DNA of 64,000 nt from assembly GCA_034509925.1 (NCBI GenBank), contig CM067528.1, forward strand, positions 3,487,501-3,551,500, written 5' to 3'. Below, piece by piece: positions 53,842-64,000 of the stretch. The stretch is from Hirudinaria manillensis (Eukaryota > Annelida > Clitellata > Hirudinida > Hirudinidae). Position numbers and translations under genes: made by a program. Within the stretch, counting starts at the first letter, position 1, and each line of letters starts with the position of its first letter. A model generated the notes under the pieces. It searched no databases. It saw only the letters and a program-made list of their open reading frames with translations, and was not told the DNA's origin.

Positions 53842-53847
53842 TTTATT
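53842..53847 (-). promoter_or_regulatory. Poly(A) signal of the three-CUB/LDLa gene
   Basis: AATAAA on the minus strand, 15 bases after the stop codon. With the MRPS9 signal at 53739-53744 it leaves very little space between the two converging transcripts. Confidence 0.5.
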
Positions 53848-53862
53848 GAGCCTAAGATGCCG

Positions 53863-55228
53863 TCAGACGATTGAAACTTTCTCAGTCTTTTCTTTGAGAC
53901 AAGGACCTCCATTAGAAGGCATTCTACCTGCAGGCTGTTTGCACACTTGCTTCGTCTCTGCGACCCTTTTCTTCCTTTTGTGGTACCACCATGCAACCCC
54001 TGCCAGCAGGAGTAAACATGCGCAGAAACCGACCACACCCATGGCTATGTTTATCGCTCCACCGTCTCTGTACGTGAGACCTGCAAATGAAAGGAAATTA
54101 AATGCTGTAAGAGCTGACAAGTCAAATAAAATCTTTGGTCAGAATGAAAACGTTCTCTGTTGGCATTGGTTCGTGCCACAGTTGAAGTTTTTGCAATGAA
54201 AATCTAAACTCCTGTGGACGTCCTGCAATTTTGTCAAAAAGGTTGAAACAAACCACCTGCAGAAGAAACTGTGGAGTCAATCAATCATCAGGGAAATGAA
54301 GAGATGCAAACAATCTAACATTCTCTCGTCTCGTCCGACGTATCGTCCTTCCCGCAGTTGAAGGTACCATCGCACTTGAGAGAATTTGATATGCAGTAGT
54401 GAGTCTTCTCGCATCTGAAGCCACTACACCTACCACCTGTTCAAAGAGAGAAAGAGAGAGATACAAAACAAAACCTTCGTGACCTCAATTGACAATCATC
54501 TTTCTACAAAAACCTTTGAGGGGCAGCAGTTCGGTCCACGGAAGTTGGAATCCCTTTCCGCCCGTGGCTTTTGCCGAACTGACGAACCTGGAGGACGGAA
54601 GGATTAAACGTCGCAGTCGTCAAGGCGAGGAACATAAACGCACTTGAGTCTGAGGACGTTGGTTTGTGAAATTATTTGCAAGTTCTCCGTGGATCGGTTC
54701 TCCCCGCACATTTCGTAGGTCGGCATTCCACCTCGGGTCGTGTAAATCTTCAGGACGGCATTACCACAGCCGATTTCTGTTCGACCAGAGTTAGTTTTGT
54801 AATTAGTTAAGTTATCATTAATCTGAAATTAAATTCATCAGAAGTTAATTTGTTCTATCTGGAGGTAACAGTTACTTTATAAGCATGCATTTTGCATATC
54901 AACTCATGAATTAAGTCTTAAAATGAGGTCAATGAGTCCAACTTTCAAAAGGGTTGCCCTCGATGCTGAATATGTCAAAGGTCAGAAGGATGCGACTTAA
55001 CTTTGACCTGCCCCAAATGGTCCACTCACAAGTGATGTTGGTTGTGTATTTGTGAGGATAATTTGGAGACGTAATGATTCCACTGCCTCCAGAAGTCACA
55101 TTATCAAAGCATTCTGAATAAAATTTTTGACTTTAATCAATAATTAAATTATTTCATTAATTATTAATTATTATTATTATTATTATTATGGAAGGGTTGA
55201 GATGATCTATATTGTAGGATGAGCAACA

Positions 55229-55265
<37 letters not shown>

Positions 55266-57285
55266 TGTCATTTATATAGCGCCCCTATAGTTCACGCGCA
55301 TGGCGCTATAAAAATGACATATTATTATTATTATTTATTATCCAAGAAATGCATGCACACAAAAAAAAACAGCACTTCACTCTTGTCTGGCGGTTGTCTC
55401 TTCAGAAACTCGTACTTTGCCCTGAAGCCCTTCCTGACTCCTTCATCATCCGAGTGGAGGATGACCTTCAGGATTTGACTGTCCTCGTCCTGCGGACCTG
55501 GAAACCTTTCCCCGCAGTAGTGACCGACCTGGACGACCTCCTTCTTGTCCTCCAGTCTTGACGAGGGAACCACTTTGAAAATGTCGACGTAGTCTTTCGA
55601 GCAGCTGCACGTTTATTACGGATTAAAATTAATTAATTAATTATTAAAATTCATAAATTTGTTAAGTTTTATTTTTTAAAGATAATTCCCAATAAATTAG
55701 GAATTAAACGAATCTCAACCAACTTCGGGTGATCCTCAACCTGGAAGTTCTCGAAAGTGATCCTGACGACCTCGTCCGAGGAACCGTGGAATTCGTAAAC
55801 GCAATAAGTTCCGTCAGGATAAAAACTTGGATGTCGAGGGGAGTTGAACGTGCCATGTACGAAACTGGCGCTGTTGTACAGGAAGTGGCACCTGGCTTCG
55901 TGGTTCACCGGCGTCCCAGGTATGGCATAATCTGAACAGTGCAAAATATGGGGAATGATTTTATCAACTGGTAAGACCTGTTCAAAGGATTTTATATTTA
56001 TATTTATGTTTTTTTTAAAAATCAATTATTGCTTTAATTATTTTTTAAACAAAAAATTGTTTCGATGTAAATAAGTGCTTTAAATGCTGCATTTCTCTGG
56101 TCATTGACAATTGTTGTTTAACAAAAGAAGGAGATTCTAATAAGAACCTGTCTGAAACTCATATTTAATTTTGAATCCCCTGTCTGGTTTGGCATAATAA
56201 GTATCGAATATTAGGTGGAGTCTGGCAGTGTCCGAGGTGATGTTTAGCAGCTCGGCCCTCATCATTTGGCCGCAGAATTCATAGTCTGGCGTGGAAGGCA
56301 CGTTGGATTCTCGTCCATCCATGAGCCTTTCCATGCTGCTTTCCAGGTAATACACCTGTAGGAAACCCGAGGTACACCTTTGCCTGAAAGGTTGAACGAA
56401 CGATCAGTAGGTAGGTAATAAGATCTAAAAATGACTCTTAATGGTTGGCATTCACAACAACCATCCTAATGCATCTCGTTTGGAATCTGGACTGCACCAA
56501 CGAGAAGCATCCTCGGGTTAGGGGTAAGTTGCTTCGACGGTTTATTAGGTGCAATTGAATATTGTGCTTAAATAAGGATTAAATAAATATCAACGACGAG
56601 GTTAAATTTTCAAGGCAGACGATTCATGTCGATTCGAACCCCAGAGGTGCCGACTCATCGGGGGGATTTCCGAGATTGAAATCGAGGAGGTGCACCTGGA
56701 CGTTTTCCACGTCCTGCTTGTTAAACAGTCCTTCCAAAAAGTAATGGCAGGTCACGTTTATGGGGTAGTGGTGTGGATAATAGGGACTCGTGAGAATGCC
56801 CTTGCTCTGACCAGTACTGAATATCATTCTGTCGCATTCTGAAAATAATTTTGGAAAAAACACATCACTCTGATTAACTTATACGGCAGTTCAAAAGAGG
56901 TCTTAATCATCAACATTATTACTAATCAGTAATCATTATTACTATCAATGACACCTGCTCTTAAAAAATTGATCCATAAGTGATTCCATAAAACCCTTGC
57001 TCATGACAAAGGCATCGAGAATTGCTAGAGCGAGCATTGGTAAACAAGCCCTTTTTATAAGTTTGACATCACAAGATAAATTGTTTTCTTTCTCCCGGCA
57101 AGAAAAAAGGCAACATTAGCGCGGACTTTTTTTTGCAGCCGAGAGAAGAAGCTTGTGCTCGCGTTAGTGCATCCGTTTAAACTCCTGTTTACATATTTCT
57201 GCTTTTACAAACAATATGCACTCCGAATAAATATAAGAGAATAACGTGGAAAACAAATTATGAATGAAAAATATGTTATTACCAT
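53863..57285 (-). CDS. NETO-like receptor accessory protein: three CUB, LDLa, transmembrane, PDZ ligand
   Basis: Minus-strand exons 56838-56640, 56383-56148, 55931-55724, 55604-55381, 55113-54943, 54776-54644, 54587-54514, 54436-54320, 54080-53863 are phase-consistent and homologous to family. Each CUB domain is split over two exons at the same place: CUB1 starts E-C-D-R-M-I-F, CUB2 C-H-F-L-Y-N-S, CUB3 K-C-F-D-N-V-T; CUB3 needs a third exon for its end. Exon 54436-54320 is one LDL-receptor class A module with six Cys and C-D-G-T-F-N-C. The last exon has a transmembrane span (about I-N-I-A-M-G to G-V-A-W-W) followed by Y-H-K-R-K-K-R and a 33-residue tail ending V-S-I-V, a class I PDZ ligand. 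NETO proteins have two CUBs, LDLa, one span and auxiliary roles at glutamate receptors; this has three CUBs, so orthology is unproven. The first exon is uncertain: an ATG candidate (57285-57246, MVITYFSFIICFP) fits in phase, giving 539 residues; see findings. Confidence 0.8.
55231..55340. mobile_element. Fold-back (MITE-like) palindrome in a CUB gene intron
   Basis: Two 22-base arms, 55262-55283 and 55302-55323, are reverse complements with one mismatch; the core words are TATAGCGCC and GGCGCTATA. They enclose only 18 bases. The symmetry continues outward because the left flank is (AAT)n and the right flank (ATT)n. The whole could fold into a hairpin of about 110 nt. It lies in the intron between 55381 and 55113. 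Mobility is inference from structure; I see no second copy in the window. Confidence 0.55.
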
Positions 57286-57333
57286 CGTTCATTATTTATA
57301 AGATAATTTATGACATCATCTAAGATAAGCCAT

Positions 57334-57339
57334 TTTATT
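57334..57339 (-). promoter_or_regulatory. Possible poly(A) signal of the two-CUB gene
   Basis: AATAAA on the minus strand about 265 bases after the stop at 57603. It is the first one downstream of that stop, and so argues that the two CUB genes are separate transcripts with the second starting after this point. Confidence 0.35.
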
Positions 57340-57602
57340 GTGCAAAGAAAAATTTAAAAAAAAATTCAAACCTGTTCCCTTTATATGAAGTCCTTCTGTA
57401 ATAAGAGCTAAAAAAATAATTGTATGGAAATTAAATGCAGTCTTTGTTTACAAAAGATCAATCAACAATAAACTTTGCATCTTTGTCACAGATACAAAAC
57501 ATAATTGATACAAGCAGGATGCAATTACAATCGTACGACAAATGATAAACAGAAATATGATTCGAGCAAAAAAACAAAACAAAATCACACAATTGCTACG
57601 CT

Positions 57603-59724
57603 TCAATTACATAGATTAACAAACTGTTTTCCGATTTCAAACGAAGCGTTGAATCCCTTCAGCTGGCTTGTGATGTCCTCCTCCGACTCTTCCAGCACCA
57701 GTTGGCTCTTCCGGCCGGTCTTCGTGACAAACTGGATCTGCAGGTAGTTTTCCCGGGAATAGAAGACCAGGGGCTCGGAATGGCGGCCACAAATGGTCTC
57801 TATTTCATGCCCTTCATTTACCACCCCTTCCAGGACTTTGATGTGGTCTATAGGACAACTGGAAGCAAGGAAGTGAGGATATTTTGTTGGTGGATTGTTG
57901 TTAATTGATTGTTGAAAATCTTGAAATTTCCTCAAAATGATTTAACTGAAGAAATTTGTGACCAAAATTAAAGATATTATTATTTAATCATTTAATTTTT
58001 AATTATTTTTCAGCCACGACAGATGGTTTCCAGGAAACTATGGCTACTTACTGCTTTCCACCAAAGTACATGTCCACATCATTGAAGGTGATCTTCACCC
58101 TTTCACCAGGTTCTCCTTTCAAAATGTAGAAGCAGGTGATGTTGTCAGGATAAACACCTGGATAGGTGGGTGACAGAATGATTCCATTCTTTTGACTGTC
58201 GATGATGAAACTGCACGAATGCCAGGGAACCTTTTGGCCAACGTTGTAAATCGCTGCAACAAGTGAATGAATGAATTCCTTCAATTATAAAATTATAAAG
58301 TTATGTTTTATGAGGGCGGTTGCTTTTTGTTGCATTCGTATTGTTTGCATTGGTATTATTTATTAACATAAATCAACAAAAATCTCAACAAATGTGGCAT
58401 AATAATCATCAATAAACATGAACCACATTTGAAATTGATACTGAAACTTATTTAGAATTTCATTGCTCCAGTGCAGTTATTTGATCTCATTGGTTAAAGT
58501 TTTCCAACCAATTTTCAACAATCCAAGCCAATCCATCTCCACAATCAAAACAACATTCTTTGCAAAACAAGAGCATATTTATTTGCATTTTTAAGTTTTT
58601 CTGGCCAAAGACTTTGAGGAGGAACAAAAAGAAAAGATGAAAATAATGAGTTATCAAATAACTGATTATTCTCTCAAAGATCCTTCGTGCACCTAAAACA
58701 CCAATAAAAGCAGTTTAAAATCCCTTTATCACAATAATTGAATAATGTTCTGTTTAAAAAAGATACATTCCTTCTGCAAAAACAAGTGCATTATGATAAT
58801 GATGATTTTCTTTTAATGTTGCTCAACAATAATTTTCAATAAGGCATCATTCGTTTAAAAGCAAAACTAATATAAATTAATTAAAGTAAATTAATAAATC
58901 AATTAGTTAAAGTAAAGCATCCAAACCATCAGGAATAAAAGTGTAATTCAACTGAAATCCTTTCTCTTCTCTGGTTGAATCTGTGTACAATCCAATGAGC
59001 AGTATATTGCTGACAGATCTGATCAGGTATGGCAGACTATCCTTGTCCTTGCCGCAGAACCTTCCCTGAAGAGGTGCTGAGAGCAGGTTCTCATCAACAC
59101 TTGTCAGTTGGGTATAAATGTCTATGTAGTCATGGACACACCTGTTCATGAAGCATGTCAGAATTTCACAATGCAAGTTATTTCTTTGAATAAAATTATG
59201 CCTTGTATTTAAGAGTAAAATTTTAATTTTGTATGAAACGAGAAATTACCTTGGAGGAACTCCCATGACCTCAAACTGTGTAAAAACAATTTCAACTCTT
59301 TCGTTTGGAAGGCCTATGAGAAAGTAGAGGCATTTGATGTTTTCTGGATAGTGATTTGGATGATTAATAGATGATAAAACTCCTTTCTTCTCAGTTGGGG
59401 TGCTGTAGATCTTTTCTCCACATTCCTTCTCTTCTTCACCTTAAGATGCAAAAATGATTAATCAGCAACACTGGCATCCTGCTGTAACAGTTTGAAGCTT
59501 ATTTCTAAAGCTGTACGTGATAACAATGTTTCCAAATTACGTAATTAAAATTGATTATCAAAACCAAAGAATCAAAATCAATTGCTCAGAAGCAATTAGA
59601 AATGATTTCTGTGCTAGAAACTAATTCATTGATCACCTTTTAAATCATATGCAGCTCACTTACCAAAGCTCATGCCAAATGATGTGAAAACATAAAAACC
59701 GACAAAATATTTAAAAGCGGTCAT
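57603..59724 (-). CDS. Secreted two-CUB-domain protein
   Basis: Five minus-strand exons: 59724-59664, 59439-59250, 59141-58927, 58253-58052, 57858-57603, phases 1, 2, 1, 2, giving 307 residues. Exon 1 encodes MTAFKYFVGFYVFTSFGMSF, a signal peptide. CUB1 (about 28-156) has E-C-G-E-K-I-Y, S-I-N-H-P-N-H-Y-P, C-V-H-D-Y-I-D-I-Y and R-F-C-G-K. CUB2 (about 165-300) has H-S-C-S-F-I-I-D, S-P-T-Y-P-G-V-Y-P, C-P-I-D-H-I-K-V and T-I-C-G-R. Each domain is split over two exons at the same position as in the downstream neighbour, so the two genes are probably tandem duplicates. The frame stops soon after the last CUB strand (K-G-F-N-A-S-F-E-I). No membrane span is seen, so the product is presumably extracellular and involved in protein-protein binding. 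I looked for a donor that would fuse it to the next gene in frame and found none. Confidence 0.8.
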
Positions 59725-60294
59725 AATTCCGACGACTCGCACTTTCAATATCTGGTAAAATAAGCTTTTAAATAATTATCTGTAGCCTTGAGCTCAATCC
59801 AATCAAAAGAAGATTTCCACTTTCTAGAAACAGCATGTTTAAACCTCATTCTGAAGTCTGCACCTCAAAAAAAGACGCTGACTGCAGTGGTGCAACACAT
59901 ACGAGCTAGTGCTTGCTAGGAGTTACAACCCATAGCACATACAAAGTTTGAAATAATCAAAGTTAAATATATATCCAAACTGGATTTTCTGGTCCATTGA
60001 AATAATGTCTTACGAACTACAAACTTCGTGATCTCTAATACTTTAGATTGATTTATCATTCTACGACTCATAAATAGAAAATAAATGGTAAAAAATAATT
60101 TGTTATAATTTTGTTGCAGTCTTTGTAACAAATTATGTTGTATTAAGTTCATGGATCTGTCTGCTTAAGACGCCATAAATATCTGAAAACTGAAGTTTAT
60201 TTTTAGTTTATATATTGTCCACGTACATGTAGAGGAAAACAAACCGGAGTTCTTAGTGATCGGAAATATTAGTCTCAAACCCTTTTATCGGAAG
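59725..60294. promoter_or_regulatory. Shared upstream region of two-CUB gene and COG5
   Basis: The start codons of the two head-to-head genes are 570 bases apart, so both promoters must lie here unless one gene has an undetected upstream exon. I see no TATA box, CpG-rich stretch or CRE that stands out. Confidence 0.4.
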
Positions 60295-63200
60295 ATGGAA
60301 AAATCAATATTTGATCATTTTAACGATGATGGTGAGCGAGGGTCCTGCGATAATTTAATTATCAGACTCCGAAGCATTGAAATTGGATTCTTGCTATTCG
60401 TGCCGGAGAAACGGGTTAATAAGAATGTTATGTTTTTAGATGTTTACAAGATTTTCACAGAAGAAGGGTTTGATGCCAAGGCTTATGCTACAAAAGTAAT
60501 TGAAGGTCACGCAATTTCTCAACAGTTGGCTGTCCTAGCTGAAGGCATAAACTTAGTTGACAAGGAACTCCATAAGCAGGCAATGCATGCAGACTTGTTA
60601 TAATAATAATCTTTTATTGCACAGTTTGATTATGTTGAATCGCTTAAGATTTACATGTATATTGAGTTTCAATTCAATATTTCTTTCATGGATAAACAAA
60701 TTAAATATTTAATAAATAGATTAGATGTTAAATAAGTAAAGAAAAAAAATTTAATCATTGAATTCAGGTGGTTGAGCATCATGAGGACTTGTTATCTCAA
60801 GCAGTTGGCATTGAAACTCTTGAAGGTAGGGGAAGATGATTATCGGATAATAAGTTATTTCAAGACATTGTATGCAAGTTCGTATCAGTAGTTATTTGGC
60901 TACAAATCTATGTGTCTTTTTGAAGGTGTTTTGCAATCCATCCAAGCAAGAAGTCAAAACTTAATGGCAGCAGTTGAGAGGTGTTTTGTCATTTTCTATA
61001 TTAATTTGTTCAAGAGATATATTCTAAATAATCCAACTTATTATTTATTACTTATCATTGATTTTTTGCCAGAATTAGATCAAGAGTTAGTGACCCCTAC
61101 AACAAGATTGTTGCAAGGAATGACCAATTAATGAGACTACAGGTTAAATGTTATTGCAACTATGAAATGGTTAAGGTAGTTTGTAATTAATGGTTCTGTA
61201 AAAAATGTCCCGAATATTTAAAATATTAGTTAATAGCATTAATAAATTAATATTAGTTAATAGCATTTATTCTAAGCAAGCATTAGAAATATACATCTAA
61301 TTTCAGGAAACTTGTGACACGTTAAGGCAGATAATCCGAGCAATTTATCTGAGCAAAAGACTCTGCAGCCAACTTCAAGGGGGATTGAAAGAGATCACAA
61401 AAGCTGCTCAATGCTTGAATGAGTTAGGTTGGAAGAAATATTACTATGAAATAGTAATAGAAATATTATTATGAACTTGAATATTATTACTTGAATATTA
61501 CTATGAACCATTTTTTAACTTTTAACTTTGGACATTGTTGAGCATTGTCTAAGGTGGTTTATTATTAAATAAAAATAGGTTTATGATGAGTTTAAGTTTA
61601 AACATTTAAATGTTTAAGTTTAATTTTAAAAATAATTTCCATCTCAGACTACCTGGCAACTAATGGTGTTGATCTGAGTGGCATAGAGGCCATAGAATCA
61701 GACAGGAAGTTTGTGAAGCAGGCCAGAAAAGAAGTCGAGATGCAATCTCAGAAGATGCTTCGAAGTGGTTTGCAACTTCAGGTGAGGGATTCTGCGATTA
61801 GGACTTTGATTGTTTTATTGAACTTTGTTTCATAAATTTATCGCCGCCTGTTTAAATATTTCAACTGTCAGAAATTAGCTTTATTTATTCATTTTTAAAA
61901 GTAATTAAATTTTTAATCAGCATTTCACCATCATAGATTATTTTGACAAATGGAATTTGTTTAAATAAATGATTTTTGGATCTTCTATAATCATTATTGC
62001 TATTACCATCGTCATCACCATTGCTGGAGCTATCACTGCTGCTGTTGTTGACAGAGCACCATTATCATCATCAGTAAAGCATCAATGTTTTCCATCAATA
62101 ATCAGTTTTTAGTAAATAAATTTATAAATAATAAATAGTTAGCCTTTCACTAATCCAATTTTTCCAATAATTTCAGAACCAAACCCAAATAGCCACTTCC
62201 CTCCAAATCTTTTACAACTTGAACATTCTCGAGCAGACGATCGACGGCATAATCGTTGAGGTCACGGAGGACATCAGGGAAATCACCCAAAACTCACTCA
62301 ACATTAACTATCTCTTGTCGTTCAACGAAAGGAAGAGTAAGAAAAGGAATTTATTGAATATTTAAATATTTGTATATTGAAATATCTGTCAATTTATTGA
62401 CATAAAATTAAAAAATTTAATTTTAAATTGACATGTTTAAAGCATTATCTTATATTTATACAGCTATGTTTAAAACATTATTTTAAAACAAGTCTGAAAT
62501 CTAAAGCTACATGTTATAACATTAGAACTCATTTGGTCAATTTATTATTTGTTCCTATTTGCATATGTTGTTACTTTATAAAGGTGGCCCAGGTAAGGTA
62601 TCAGGTCTCAGTACAGGTAACACTGCAGCTTTCAGGGCATCGCTGTGGATGAATATGGAAAAGCTTGCAGATGCCATGTTTTCCAGTTACTCTCAGGTAA
62701 GTTCTTTAATTTTAACCTGCTTGATTTGATTCCTTTAAGGACTGATATTTTGATTAAAACACTGTCTTTGGATACTCAAAATATTTCTCTGCTCGCTTTG
62801 CAATTTAACTCAGTCATCGTTTTACAAATTTTGGTTTCCGTAAAGATTAAGATTTTATTTTAAGATTTTCCAACTTCAAAAAGTCCTCACGAGGAAGAGG
62901 GATCCTGCTACTCACATACTCTTCATTGATCATTACAAACAAGCCAAGGTTCAAAACTTTTTGTATTTTTTTTTGTATGAAAACAATTTTTTGTTTTGGA
63001 TGCTTTTGTCATTTGATTGAAAATTGAAGCAAGAAATTGAAATAAATAAGTGAATATATTTATATTCATTAATTCACATCCATTAATTCATTCATCCATT
63101 CACCACTTAATGCAATGCAAAGTGGATGTTTGAATTAAACAGGGTGAAAACTCAGGCAATTTACTCCAAGAAATATGGAAAAACATGACAGCAATCTTAA

Positions 63201-64000
63201 AGGAAGAATTCAACAAAACAGCAGAAAGTCAGTATTAAATAGTGTTAAATAATACTAAATAGTATTAAATAGTCTTAAATTGAATAAAATTTAGAATCTC
63301 TTTTCAAGCAGGATTTGGCACTGAATTCAAAACACCTATTATTATGTCACGAAATTACAAAGTCATCATTAAAACTATTATTGTTATTATCATTATCATT
63401 TTATTATTATTATAATAATAATAATTATTATTATTATTATTATTATTATTACTAACAATATTATTACAATGTTTGATTTATTGTTTTGAATTTGTTTGCA
63501 GACAACACATTCCTGAAACAGGCACTCGAAGGTGAATATCCAAAGCAGCTCCGACTTTTCAACGACTTGTGGAAGAGAATCTCGTCCTTGGCCATCACAT
63601 CCTCAGACCACGGTCTTTCTGAGTCCTCGGATCCCGAAAAAGGAACGCTTTATGACAATTACAAGCGAGTGACCTGCGATCGATTTTCTAGAATATCTTG
63701 TATAGGAATGTCATGACATGAATATCAATTTAAATTCATTAAGACATTTGTGTTTTTTTTATAATATTTTTATAATCATTAACTATTTTTAAATCATTCA
63801 TTATTATTAAATTATTAAAATATTAGAAATGCCTTCTTAAATGGATTTATTATTATTATTATTATTTGTTTTCCCACTCACTCAGTCCCGAGAAGGCCCT
63901 CAATGATTGCTTCACCCAGTTCGAAACTGCCTACCTGTCAAAGTCCTTGTCGAGACTCTTTGACCCCATCAACCTCGTCTTCTCCTCCTCCTCCTCTTCC
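60295..64000 (+). CDS. COG5: Conserved oligomeric Golgi complex subunit 5, 5' part
   Basis: Twelve exons to the window edge: 60295-60579, 60768-60825, 60926-60980, 61073-61142, 61307-61427, 61648-61781, 62177-62336, 62584-62696, 62865-62948, 63143-63227, 63502 to about 63622, and 63886 onward (about 467 residues; human COG5 is about 839). COG5 belongs to lobe B of the COG tether, which acts in retrograde traffic within the Golgi. Recognisable blocks in order: [66 protein letters not shown] and [18 protein letters not shown]. Intron 1 uses a GC donor (CAG-GCAATG). The first 45 or so residues lack family resemblance, and the true start could be the ATG at 60430. The donor of exon 11 is ambiguous (GAG-TCC at 63622, or TCG-TCC earlier). 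The window ends inside a Ser run. Confidence 0.92.

Noticed and set aside
53863-59724. A single five-CUB gene joining the two CUB genes
   Set aside because: The next acceptors (57395 and 56838) need a phase 1 donor. The only phase 1 GT near the end of exon 57858-57603 would create a stop codon across the junction. A stop follows directly, and a poly(A) signal lies downstream, so two genes is the simpler reading.

Overview
The window is animal (metazoan) nuclear DNA, most likely from a marine or other non-vertebrate invertebrate that I cannot place further. The genes are split into short exons by GT-AG and a few GC-AG introns. They encode animal-type extracellular modules (CUB, discoidin, LDL-receptor class A, fucolectin), a mitochondrial ribosomal protein and a Golgi tethering-complex subunit. 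Non-coding DNA is AT-rich and crowded with tri-, tetra- and pentanucleotide repeats.

Layout. Positions 1-23188 hold no gene I can support: they are a microsatellite field (GGAT, TTCA, GAT/GAC, TTA, CAA, TG) with one 20-bp minisatellite. On the minus strand, 23189-27461, lies a four-exon gene for a secreted protein of 1256 residues. It has a lysine-rich N-terminal block followed by about 25 cysteine-free thrombospondin type 3-like Asp-rich repeats. On the minus strand, 30503-42923, lies a ten-exon gene for a secreted protein with two discoidin domains and a C-terminal fucolectin-type domain; one intron holds a 760-bp TTA tract. A repeat-rich spacer follows. Then on the plus strand come an AGPAT3/4-type lysophosphatidate acyltransferase (47434-49825) and MRPS9 (50885-53682). 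On the minus strand, converging on MRPS9, are two tandem CUB genes: one with three CUB domains, LDLa, a membrane span and a PDZ-ligand-like C-terminus (53863 to about 57285), and one secreted with two CUB domains (57603-59724). Head to head with the latter, COG5 (60295 to beyond 64000) runs off the window end.

How the genes relate. There is no operon. Three are housekeeping genes (phospholipid synthesis in the ER, mitochondrial translation, Golgi trafficking). Four encode secreted or surface proteins suited to adhesion, calcium-dependent matrix or receptor-scaffold roles; any joint function is inference. I derived gene models by reading splice sites and phases by eye; every internal junction given keeps the reading frame. 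About one third of the deduced 5' splice sites have T at position +3, which is unusual for animals. The least certain points are the first exon of the three-CUB gene, the N-terminus of COG5, one donor in the discoidin gene and the last intron of COG5.
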